The notes under the pieces were generated by a model. It was not told where the DNA came from. It saw only the letters and a list, made by a program, of their open reading frames with translations, and did no database searches. From positions 186,001 through 250,000 of the forward strand of contig CAWIZY010000003.1 of the NCBI GenBank assembly GCA_963840725.1: 64,000 nt of DNA, given 5' to 3'. The translations under genes and the position numbers were made by a program. This document shows, piece after piece, positions 45,664 to 54,049 of this stretch. Each line of letters begins with the position of its first letter. Position 1 is the first letter of the stretch. This DNA comes from CAVWDU01 sp963840725 (GTDB taxonomy: Bacteria; Pseudomonadota; Gammaproteobacteria; Pseudomonadales; Halieaceae).

Positions 45664-47145
45664 TTGAAGTACGCAGACCTGCGGGATTTTATCAGTGCCC
45701 TTGAGGCTCGCGGCGAATTGCTGCGCATCAGCACCGAGGTAGACCCCAATCTGGAGATGACTGAGATTGCCGATCGTACCCTGCGACGCGGCGGCCCTGC
45801 TCTTTTGTTCGAAAATCCGCGAGGATTCAATATACCGGTGCTGGCCAACCTGTTCGGCACTGAAAAACGCGTCGCCCTAGGCATGGGTGCGGAGCATATT
45901 TCATCCCTGCGGGAAATTGGTGAAATCCTTGCCTATCTGCGCCAGCCCGACCCGCCGAAAGGAATGCGGGACGCCTGGGAAAAAGTACCTTTGCTGCGCA
46001 AAGTGCTCAGCATGGCCCCCAAACTGGTCAAAAACCCGGTCTGTCAGTATCACGTTCGCGAGGCTGCGGACGTCGATCTGCGTTCGCTGCCCATTCAGAC
46101 TTGTTGGCCCGGTGATGCGGGCCCGCTGGTCACCTGGCCCCTGGTCATCACCCGCGGACCCGGCAAGGAGCGACAGAACCTCGGCATTTACCGCATGCAG
46201 CTATTGGGCCGCGACAAACTCATCATGCGCTGGCTCTCCCATCGCGGTGGCGCACTGGATTACCGTGACTGGCAACTCGCTCACCCGGGGGCTCGCTACC
46301 CGGTGGCGATTGCGCTGGGTGCTGACCCGGCCACGACGCTGGGAGCGGTAACGCCGGTGCCCGACGCCATCTCCGAGTATGCCTTTGCCGGCTTGCTGCG
46401 AGGGGGGAAAACCGAGGTGGCAGAGTGCTATACCCCCTTGTGCAGGGAGCATGGCCTGCAGGTACCGGCTAACGCGGAGTTTATTCTTGAGGGCTACCTG
46501 GAGCCGGGCGAAGAAGCGGATGAGGGGCCTTTCGGTGACCACACCGGCTATTACAATGAAGTGGAACGGTTCCCCGTTTTTACAGTAGATACTATTACCC
46601 ACCGTGAGTCGCCGATCTATCACAGCACCTACACTGGCCGACCGCCGGATGAGCCAGCGATCCTGGGCGTGGCTCTGAACGAAGTGTTCGTTCCGATTCT
46701 CAAGAAACAGTTCCCGGAGATTGTGGATTTTTATCTGCCCCCGGAGGGCTGCTCCTATCGCATGGCTGTTGTCACCATCCGCAAGGAATACCCCGGGCAT
46801 GCCAAACGGGTCATGTTGGGCGTCTGGTCTTTCCTGCGTCAGTTCATGTATACCAAGTTTGTCATTGTCACCGACGACGACATCGACCCGCGCAATTGGC
46901 AGGACGTGATCTGGGCGATGACGACCCGCATGGACCCGCAGCGCGATACCGTCTTCATAGACAACACCCCCATCGACTACCTGGATTTCGCCTCTCCCGT
47001 GGCCGGACTTGGCTCCAAGGCCGGCTTCGACGCCACCAACAAGTGGCCGGGAGAAACACAGCGTGAATGGGGACAGCCGATAGCCATGGATGCGGCAGTA
47101 AAGCAGCGCGTCGATGAACTGTGGGACCAGCTCGGCATAGCCTAG
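45664..47145 (+). CDS. ubiD: 4-hydroxy-3-polyprenylbenzoate decarboxylase UbiD
   Basis: UbiD is the prenyl-FMN-dependent decarboxylase of ubiquinone synthesis. The 493-residue protein has the family's start MKYADLRDFISALEARGEL, the conserved VITRGPGKERQNLGIYRMQ near residue 163 and the catalytic Glu region EGYLEPGEEADEGPFGDHTG near 280. It starts with TTG at 45664 after AAGG. It follows rho, an order seen in Pseudomonas and its relatives. UbiX, which supplies the prenyl-FMN, is not in the window. Confidence 0.96.
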   Translation: MKYADLRDFISALEARGELLRISTEVDPNLEMTEIADRTLRRGGPALLFENPRGFNIPVLANLFGTEKRVALGMGAEHISSLREIGEILAYLRQPDPPKGMRDAWEKVPLLRKVLSMAPKLVKNPVCQYHVREAADVDLRSLPIQTCWPGDAGPLVTWPLVITRGPGKERQNLGIYRMQLLGRDKLIMRWLSHRGGALDYRDWQLAHPGARYPVAIALGADPATTLGAVTPVPDAISEYAFAGLLRGGKTEVAECYTPLCREHGLQVPANAEFILEGYLEPGEEADEGPFGDHTGYYNEVERFPVFTVDTITHRESPIYHSTYTGRPPDEPAILGVALNEVFVPILKKQFPEIVDFYLPPEGCSYRMAVVTIRKEYPGHAKRVMLGVWSFLRQFMYTKFVIVTDDDIDPRNWQDVIWAMTTRMDPQRDTVFIDNTPIDYLDFASPVAGLGSKAGFDATNKWPGETQREWGQPIAMDAAVKQRVDELWDQLGIA

Positions 47146-47216
47146 TGCCCTGAGCGCGACTGCCATTGCCCTGGCGCCCCCCGGCGAGCCGTCTTGAATT
47201 ATCCGCAGGTGTCCGC
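47146..47216. repeat. Possible degenerate copy of the MITE-like element
   Basis: Directly after the ubiD stop, a stretch resembles the right part of the element at 43306-43589: TGAGCGCG-TGCCATT matches its inner end, and ATTAT..AGGTG-CC matches the outer end, with mismatches and a spacer of about 30 bp. The likeness could partly be chance. Confidence 0.35.
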
Positions 47217-47402
47217 ATATCCAATTGGCGATGAGACTCGTTGCGGCCACATAAAGTCCGGCCCCCAACGGCTGAAACGCCCTTTGACGCCCTCAGCCGA
47301 CAGCGTCAGTTGTGGCTGCATCTTTTTTTCTGGCCCGTTAACCCCTTTCCACCGGTAGCGGCGATTAAGCCAGACAACCGCCTGTAGTCAAGGAGCCGTC
47401 TG

Positions 47403-48830
47403 ATGAAACCCCCGATAGTTTTTGCATCGCTATTCTCTCTATGCCTGGCCAGCCAGGGCCAAGGAGCCGACATGCGCAGCACGATAGAAGATCAAACGGC
47501 CGTAGCGGTCACCATTTACAATGACAACCTGGCGCTGGTCAAAGACCGCCGCGAACTCCAGCTGGACAAGGGCACGAGTCAACTTGCTTTCCGGGGTGTC
47601 AGCGCCCAGATGCGAGCGGAGACTGCCATGCTGCGGCAGATCAACAACCCGAACTCCCTGCGGGTGTTCGAACAGAACTTCGACTTTGATTTGCTATCCC
47701 CGCAGAGTTTGCTGGAAAAATACACCGGCAAGACTATCCAAATCGCTCGCATGAACCCGGCCACGGGTGACGAAATCATTGAGGAGGCAACCGTCCTGGC
47801 TACCAACGGTGGCGTGGTGGTGAAAATCGGCGACCGGATTGAAACCAATCCCACGGGAAGGTTTATCTTCAGCAATGTGCCCACTAACCTGCGCGATGAA
47901 CCCACCCTGTCGATACAGTTACAGAGCGCCACAAACGCCGCGCAGGAAGTCGAGCTGAGCTACCTCACGGGAGGCCTGGCCTGGAAAGCCGACTACGTTG
48001 CCGAGCTCGATGCGACCGATTCAGCACTGGACCTGTTAGCCTGGGTTACTCTCACCAACGAAAGCGGTGCGACCTATACCAACGCCAGCATGCAGTTGGT
48101 AGCGGGTGATGTAAACCAGGTCAGGCCGCCGATGCGACAGGCCCGATTCGACGCCGAAATGTACGCGTCCGCAGCCCCCACGAGCCGCGTGGTCGAAGAG
48201 ACCCTGTTCGAATACCACCTTTATACGCTGGAGCGGCCCACCACCATCAATGACAACCAGACCAAACAGGTCTCACTGCTCTCGGCGGCCAGCATCCCCG
48301 TGGTCAAGGAGCTGCTGTTCCAGGGTCAACCCTCTTACTACCGCGCCGGCCGTGGCGTGGTCGGGCGCAGCGTAAAACCCGAGGTTTTCATTGAGTTCGA
48401 CAACCGCGAAAAATCCGGCCTGGGCATGCCCTTGCCCAAGGGCGTTGTCCGCGTCTACAAACGCGACTCGACAGGCAACGCCCAGTTCATTGGGGAAGAT
48501 GAAGTTGATCACACCGCCCGCAATGAGAAGGTACGCCTGAAACTGGGTGAGTCTTTCGATGTGACGGCAGACAAAAAGCAAACCGACTTCCAGATCAAGG
48601 AGCAAATTCTCGGTCGGGACGTTTTTCAATCAAGCTATGAAATCGAGCTGCGCAACGCCAAGTCGGAAGCGGTTACGGTGGTGGTGCGCGAGCCCATACC
48701 CGGCGACTGGGAAATGCTCAGCGAAAGCCTACCCCACAAGAAAGTGGCCGCCGGTCTCGCCGAGTGGGTCATCACGGTGCCGGCAGATGGCAAAACCACT
48801 CTGTCCTACACCACCCGACTGAGGCTCTGA
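47403..48830 (+). CDS. DUF4139 domain-containing protein
   Basis: A 475-residue exported protein. The N-terminal signal (about residues 1-21: MKPPIVFASLFSLCLASQGQG) is followed by the DUF4139 beta-rich region with LTGGLAWKADYVAELDA near 195 and LLAWVTLTNESGATYTNA, and the C-terminal VVREPIPGDWEMLSES. Function is unknown; proteins of this kind are envelope-linked. It follows a 257-bp gap after ubiD and precedes the sugar-dehydrogenase fusion by 77 bp. Confidence 0.85.
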   Translation: MKPPIVFASLFSLCLASQGQGADMRSTIEDQTAVAVTIYNDNLALVKDRRELQLDKGTSQLAFRGVSAQMRAETAMLRQINNPNSLRVFEQNFDFDLLSPQSLLEKYTGKTIQIARMNPATGDEIIEEATVLATNGGVVVKIGDRIETNPTGRFIFSNVPTNLRDEPTLSIQLQSATNAAQEVELSYLTGGLAWKADYVAELDATDSALDLLAWVTLTNESGATYTNASMQLVAGDVNQVRPPMRQARFDAEMYASAAPTSRVVEETLFEYHLYTLERPTTINDNQTKQVSLLSAASIPVVKELLFQGQPSYYRAGRGVVGRSVKPEVFIEFDNREKSGLGMPLPKGVVRVYKRDSTGNAQFIGEDEVDHTARNEKVRLKLGESFDVTADKKQTDFQIKEQILGRDVFQSSYEIELRNAKSEAVTVVVREPIPGDWEMLSESLPHKKVAAGLAEWVITVPADGKTTLSYTTRLRL

Positions 48831-48907
48831 GCGGGTACCGGGGAAAACACTACGCATGTTGGACTGAGACTTGTAAACTGAGGCGGTTGTTAGTTACGGA
48901 CCGCTGT

Positions 48908-51448
48908 ATGGTAAAGCTTCAGCCCTTCTCCCAGCGTCACCCCTCGACAGCCTCCGCTATCGGGCCTCGCCTGCCCCAGGTGGCTTTAGTGACAAGCCTG
49001 CTACTCGCGGGCTGTGGCGCCAGCGATGGTCCGAGCGACGGCGCCGCGACAGCCCTCAATACAACCAGCGTTGATGAATATCCCAGAGCTTACCGCTCGG
49101 TAATAGCCGGACAGCGCACCCCCCTGTCGGCGGACGAGTTAGGGCTGACGGTCACCTCAACCGACACCCTTGTGTGGCGCCAGGTCAGTGGCCCGACACT
49201 GGTGTTGTCGGAAACAGACTCTGGCGGCATCGTCTTCGACGCCCCCGGGGCCGTGACAACCGCAGCCGTTGAACTCGAAGCGCTGGTGACCCGAGAGGAC
49301 GGGCGACAGGAAAAACTGCCCATTACCGTGACCGCGGTCAACGAATCTCAGGTGGTGCCGGTGGCCGACACCCGTTACAGACTCAGGTCTGCAGAAACTG
49401 GCGGAGCCTGCAAAGCGCCGCCACCGCCGCCGATGAACTCGCCGACCAGGCTGGTACGGGCTTTCCCCGCTATCAGCATTCCTTCTCCTGCGGACATGGA
49501 CCAGGCCCCGGGCGATGATTCCCACTGGTATGTCACTTCGATACTGGGTCGCAAGATTTACCGATTCGCCAACCGGCCGGATGTCAGCCAGAGCGATGTG
49601 GTATTGGACCTCGCCTCCCGCGATGCTCGCTTGCGCAGCCTGGTGTTTCACCCGCAGTTCTCAAGCAATGGCAAAATCTACGTACAGATCCACAACGGCA
49701 AGGACCTTCGCCTGGGCACTTCCATACTGGAATTTACCTGGTCACCGGCACTCGATGCCTTTGATCCAGATTCCGAGCGGGTGATTCTGCAGGTCCCATT
49801 GCCGCACAGGAACACCGCAGATGGCGAACACCCCGGCGGACAGCTCAATTTCGGCAATGACGGTTACCTCTACGCCGCGCTGGGGGACGGTACCCAACCG
49901 GGCGTGTTCAGCGAATTCAGCCAGGACACGGCGCTGCTTTGGGGCTCCTTGTTGCGCATTGACGTCGACGGAGAAGACCCTTACGCCATCCCTGCAGACA
50001 ATCCTTTTGCCAATGGCGGTGGCAGGCCAGAAATTTACGCCTGGGGGTTCCGCCACCCATGGAAGTGGAATTTTGATCGTGCCACCGGTGAACTCTGGCT
50101 GGCCGATGTGGGCTGGGTGAGTCGCGAAGAAATCAACCGGGTGGTCGCGGGGGGAAACTACGGCTGGCCATTTCGTGAAGGTAAAATTGCCTGTCCGCGC
50201 TGCGAAGTCGACAGGGTGACCGTGAACGTCGACCAGGATTCCTTTATAGATCCGCTGGCAGACTATGACCGCGACACAGGCAAATCAGTCACCGGCGGCT
50301 ACGTCTACCGGGGCTCTGACATAGCCGACCTCCAGGGCGTTTATCTGTTCGGCGACTACGTCACTGGCAAGGTTTTCGCCCTGCGCCAGGACGGTAGCGG
50401 CGACTACGCTATTGACCTCATTGCACAGGGTTCACTATCTCTGGTTTCCTTTGCGCAGGACCTGAGGGGAGAGATCTACGCTCTCGACTTTCATGACGGT
50501 CATATTTACCAACTGGCGGCTAACACGGAACAACCGGACAGCGATTTTCCCACGCGTTTGTCGGCGACGGGTTGCGTGGACATGGCGGATCCGGAGCGGC
50601 TTCTGCCCGGCATGATCCCCTACTCGGTTCAGTCCCCCTTATGGTCTGACGGCGCTGAAAAATCCCGCTGGCTGGCCCTCCCCCCGGGCGGCAAAATCAC
50701 TGCCATTGCGGGTTCCTCCGGAGACCTGGATTTCCCACCGGGCACTGTATTGGTCAAGCATTTTCGGCTGTTCAATCGTCTGCTGGAAACCCGCCTGTTC
50801 ATGCGCCACGACGATGGCGAGTGGGCGGGCTACAGCTACGCCTGGAACGACAGCGAAACCGAGGCCGAACTCTTGCCCGGCGCCAGGGTCAGGTCTGTGG
50901 ATGGACAGCTCTGGCGCTACCCCAGCCGCAGCGAGTGCCTGCAATGCCACACGCTTGCTGCCGGCCGATCGTTGGGGCTCACCCTGCGCCAGCTCAACAC
51001 CCAGCACTTTGACGGCGATTCACTTTATGGCCAGTTACAGATGCTGGAGAATCTCAATCTGTTCTCGTTCACACCCGGACGCGATCGGGAATTTGCCGTA
51101 TTGAACAACGAAGACGCCCCTGTAGCGGAGCGCGCCAGAGCCTATCTCCACGTCAATTGCGGCGGCTGCCATCGGCCCCAGGGTGGCGGGGACCGATCCA
51201 CGATGGACCTGCGAATCGAGACCCCGCTGGCAGAGATGAACCTGTGTAACGCGCGCCCGGTGGTCGACACGCTGGGGAACGCCCAAGCTCGTTTGCTCTC
51301 CCCGGGAGAACCCGGCAACTCAATTCTGTTGACGCGTATGCAGCGGCGCGACGCCTATCGCATGCCACCCATCGGCAGCGCGGTGATTGACGAACCGGCC
51401 GTAGAACTGATCGCACAGTGGATTGCATCACTGGAAGGCTGCCAATGA
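48908..51448 (+). CDS. PQQ-dependent sugar-dehydrogenase-like propeller fused to a dihaem cytochrome c domain, lipoprotein
   Basis: A lipoprotein (lipobox LLAGC, Cys near residue 36) of 846 residues. After a beta-sandwich-like region (about 55-145), a six-bladed propeller of the glucose/sorbosone dehydrogenase type runs to about 555 (NFGNDGYLYAALGDG; EIYAWGFRHPWKWNFD; NYGWPFREG). The C-terminal part resembles the SO2930-type dihaem cytochromes: MIPYSVQSPLWSDGAEKS, then two CXXCH motifs, CLQCH near 680 and CGGCH near 755. Electron flow from a sugar or aldehyde through PQQ to haem c is the likely chemistry, but the substrate is unknown. The start ATG 48908 is used; the frame runs upstream into the DUF4139 gene. 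Confidence 0.85.
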   Translation: MVKLQPFSQRHPSTASAIGPRLPQVALVTSLLLAGCGASDGPSDGAATALNTTSVDEYPRAYRSVIAGQRTPLSADELGLTVTSTDTLVWRQVSGPTLVLSETDSGGIVFDAPGAVTTAAVELEALVTREDGRQEKLPITVTAVNESQVVPVADTRYRLRSAETGGACKAPPPPPMNSPTRLVRAFPAISIPSPADMDQAPGDDSHWYVTSILGRKIYRFANRPDVSQSDVVLDLASRDARLRSLVFHPQFSSNGKIYVQIHNGKDLRLGTSILEFTWSPALDAFDPDSERVILQVPLPHRNTADGEHPGGQLNFGNDGYLYAALGDGTQPGVFSEFSQDTALLWGSLLRIDVDGEDPYAIPADNPFANGGGRPEIYAWGFRHPWKWNFDRATGELWLADVGWVSREEINRVVAGGNYGWPFREGKIACPRCEVDRVTVNVDQDSFIDPLADYDRDTGKSVTGGYVYRGSDIADLQGVYLFGDYVTGKVFALRQDGSGDYAIDLIAQGSLSLVSFAQDLRGEIYALDFHDGHIYQLAANTEQPDSDFPTRLSATGCVDMADPERLLPGMIPYSVQSPLWSDGAEKSRWLALPPGGKITAIAGSSGDLDFPPGTVLVKHFRLFNRLLETRLFMRHDDGEWAGYSYAWNDSETEAELLPGARVRSVDGQLWRYPSRSECLQCHTLAAGRSLGLTLRQLNTQHFDGDSLYGQLQMLENLNLFSFTPGRDREFAVLNNEDAPVAERARAYLHVNCGGCHRPQGGGDRSTMDLRIETPLAEMNLCNARPVVDTLGNAQARLLSPGEPGNSILLTRMQRRDAYRMPPIGSAVIDEPAVELIAQWIASLEGCQ

Positions 51449-51464
51449 ACCCTGTGGATAAAGC

Positions 51465-52748
51465 ATGAGTGCACGCTTCGACAGTATTATCCTCCATGTA
51501 GGACTGCACAAAACCGGCTCCACCAGCATCCAGAACTGCTCTCAGTTCATGCACCGCGACCTGCTGCTCGCCAATGGTATCCAATACGCCTGTTTTCGCC
51601 TCGAGGGTAAGCTGCGCCCCAATCATGGCGGGATAGTCACCGCCGCGCTGCTCAATGAAGCGGATAAGTACGGCAAGGACTGGCGCTACAATCTGCAACT
51701 GAATACAGCGCGAGCCCAAACCGCCTGCCGGGAGCAGTTGGCGCAAACGCTCAATGCGCCAGAGGCGCGAACACTGCTGCTATCCGGTGAGATATTCAGC
51801 GTTTACAACCGGTCAGATCTCATGCGCCTGCGCGACCACCTGCTGCCATATACCCGGAGTTTGCGTGTCCTGGTGGTGATCAGAAACCCGCTGAACTTTG
51901 TCGAGAGTGCCCTGCAACAGCGCGTGAGGGCGGGCAAGTTGCCAGAACTTGGCGAGCTGGGGACCTTGAGTCGCAAGCGCTATCTACGATTGAAACGGGT
52001 ATTCCCGGATACGCTGGAGGTGCTTAACTTCGACGATTGCGTCACTTACGAGGAGGGTTTGGTCGGTGCTTTCTATCGCGCCTGCGGCATACCTGCCGAG
52101 CAGCTTGTCGGACTGGACTATGGAGCGGCCAACCCGCGGTCCTCGCTGGAAGCCTTCAGAATCATGCATGCAATCAATCAACGCTTTCCCAATACCGACG
52201 ACTCGACGGCCGCCGCATTACGCAAGCCCAGGGATATGCAACCCCTCTACGCAATTCCCGGTGCCCGATTCAGCTGGAACGAATGCGCGGATGCGACCAT
52301 TTATGAGCAGGTGCAGGAAGAGCGTCACTGGTTTGAACAGCACCTCGGCCTGGCTTTTCGCGATCGACCCTCTGCTAAGCCAGAGGAGATCTGGTCTTTC
52401 GCGACCCTCGCAGTTCTGGAGTACCAGATTCGGGACCTCGAGGAACCGTTGTTGCGCGAGGCAGCAACCGATTTTCTGGAACAGGAAGCGGGACGGCTGG
52501 CCCCCGAGCAGAGCGAGTCAGCGACGATCCTGCGGTTTATCGTCAGGCGATTGCGGGAAGCAAAGAGGCCACCCCCGTCGCAACGACTGCGCGACCTGGG
52601 ACTGGATTATTTCCGGGCGGGGGCACAACAGGTCCGGGCCTATAGCCCCGAACTGGCGATCAAGTTGCTGCGTGTGGCGCTGGAAATAAGACCCGACGCC
52701 CGGGACATTGCCAAACGACTGGAAGAGTGGGAAAAACTCCAGCAGTGA
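51465..52748 (+). CDS. Sulfotransferase-like protein
   Basis: A 427-residue cytoplasmic protein with the P-loop-like 5'-phosphosulfate motif HVGLHKTGSTSIQ near residue 10 and the second binding segment VVIRNPLNFVESAL near 140, the pattern of PAPS-dependent sulfotransferases. The C-terminal 100 residues look like a helical repeat (LRDLGLDYFRAGAQQVRA). Substrate is unknown. It starts 16 bp after the dehydrogenase fusion, so the two may share a transcript. Confidence 0.82.
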   Translation: MSARFDSIILHVGLHKTGSTSIQNCSQFMHRDLLLANGIQYACFRLEGKLRPNHGGIVTAALLNEADKYGKDWRYNLQLNTARAQTACREQLAQTLNAPEARTLLLSGEIFSVYNRSDLMRLRDHLLPYTRSLRVLVVIRNPLNFVESALQQRVRAGKLPELGELGTLSRKRYLRLKRVFPDTLEVLNFDDCVTYEEGLVGAFYRACGIPAEQLVGLDYGAANPRSSLEAFRIMHAINQRFPNTDDSTAAALRKPRDMQPLYAIPGARFSWNECADATIYEQVQEERHWFEQHLGLAFRDRPSAKPEEIWSFATLAVLEYQIRDLEEPLLREAATDFLEQEAGRLAPEQSESATILRFIVRRLREAKRPPPSQRLRDLGLDYFRAGAQQVRAYSPELAIKLLRVALEIRPDARDIAKRLEEWEKLQQ

Positions 52749-52801
52749 TCCGGGGTCTATCAGCCGGCTAACCGCTCAGTACAACGGTTGAGTGCATCAA
52801 T

Positions 52802-54046
52802 TCAGGAAGTCTGAGCAGAGGGCCCCGGAGCTGACGTTTCCGGCATGGGCAGTTCAGGCAACTTCACGTCCGCCAGCACCAGACCCTGACGGTAGTAGAT
52901 ATCAGCAGGACCGTGCTCACCCTGGGCAGCCAGCAGGCGTCCCAACTCAGCACAGGCCTCAGCCCCCGGGGTCAGCTTGTAGCTCTTTTCAAAATAATCC
53001 CGGGCCTTGCCCCACAACTCATTGCGGGCAGCCAGCCGGCCCAGAGCCAGCAGCAATTCGGCATCGTCGCTGTGCTGATCGAGCCAGCCCTCAGCGGTGC
53101 TGAGCTGCCGGGCCGGGTCATCGGTCTCGATATAGGCATACAATCCAGCCAGCTGTGAATCCCAGTGCTGCCGTTGGGCTTTGAGCAAGATCTTTTCTGC
53201 CTCCTGGTGATCCTGCGCCAGCATCAGAGCATGGCAGTAAGTCCGCACTACCATCGGGTCACGCTTGAAATCACCGGGCACCTGTTGCCACTGCTGCCCT
53301 ATTGTCGTCCCGGCAGCCGTCGGCCCCTGATCCGCACAGGATTCAAGCAGTCTGACCCAAACGCTGCGCTCCAGGTCCTGCAGCTTGGCTTCGGCCATAA
53401 CTTGCTGTTTCTTCAACTCGGGAAGCAGCACCGCGAGCCCCTGCCAGTCCTCGAGGCCAAGCAAAGCGCGACATTGCAGATCCAGCCCTGCGGGGCTTTT
53501 CCCGCCGCCCTGGCTCAGAGTCTCAAGGGTCTGTGCGTAAGCGCCCGCCTCAAGCTGCAGCTGAGCGCGGGTCAGAGCCACCGCGCCTCCGGCCTCGCCT
53601 TCCGTGTTTTCGGCGGCCACCAGATACTCTGATACTTTCTTTGGCTCGTCCAATCGGGCACTGGCGCGGGCAGCGCCGAGGTAATTGAACAACGGTGCCT
53701 CATGGTTCTCGACTCCCCGCAAGAGCTGGCTGCGCGCCTTGCTCCAGTTACCCTCAGTAAAACTGACCAGGCCCCGACTGGTCATCATCGACGCGCGGCC
53801 GGCTTTGCGCCCACTTAGCCAGCGGGAAAGCGCCACCGGACTGACAAGCAACATGTGCAACAATCGCAGCAGAACATAAATCGAAAAAACTGCCAGCGCT
53901 ATAAGTGCCAGAGCAATCCACAGACTGCTTTCAACCGTGTACTGGCCATAGCTGACCAGCACATAGCCCGGTTCACGCTCAACCAGCGCCACCACGGCCA
54001 CACCGAGCACCAGTGCAATAAGCGACAGAAAAAATAGTCGGCGCAT
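52802..54046 (-). CDS. hemY: Haem biosynthesis operon protein HemY
   Basis: HemY is a membrane-anchored TPR-type protein at the end of the hem operon; its role in haem synthesis is unclear. Two N-terminal transmembrane helices (LFFLSLIALVLGVAVVAL; WIALALIALAVFSIYVLL) are followed by TPR-like repeats (such as KARSQLLRGVENHEAPLFN). Length (414) fits the family. It overlaps nothing, but follows hemX by 3 bp, as in the conserved hemCDXY order. It is not the protoporphyrinogen oxidase also named HemY in Gram-positive bacteria. Confidence 0.92.
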   Translation of the reverse strand: MRRLFFLSLIALVLGVAVVALVEREPGYVLVSYGQYTVESSLWIALALIALAVFSIYVLLRLLHMLLVSPVALSRWLSGRKAGRASMMTSRGLVSFTEGNWSKARSQLLRGVENHEAPLFNYLGAARASARLDEPKKVSEYLVAAENTEGEAGGAVALTRAQLQLEAGAYAQTLETLSQGGGKSPAGLDLQCRALLGLEDWQGLAVLLPELKKQQVMAEAKLQDLERSVWVRLLESCADQGPTAAGTTIGQQWQQVPGDFKRDPMVVRTYCHALMLAQDHQEAEKILLKAQRQHWDSQLAGLYAYIETDDPARQLSTAEGWLDQHSDDAELLLALGRLAARNELWGKARDYFEKSYKLTPGAEACAELGRLLAAQGEHGPADIYYRQGLVLADVKLPELPMPETSAPGPSAQTS

Positions 54047-54049
54047 AAG

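Noticed and set aside
46201..47268. 355-residue minus-strand frame opposite ubiD
   Set aside because: Antisense of ubiD; composition is that of a shadow frame and there is no SD or family motif.
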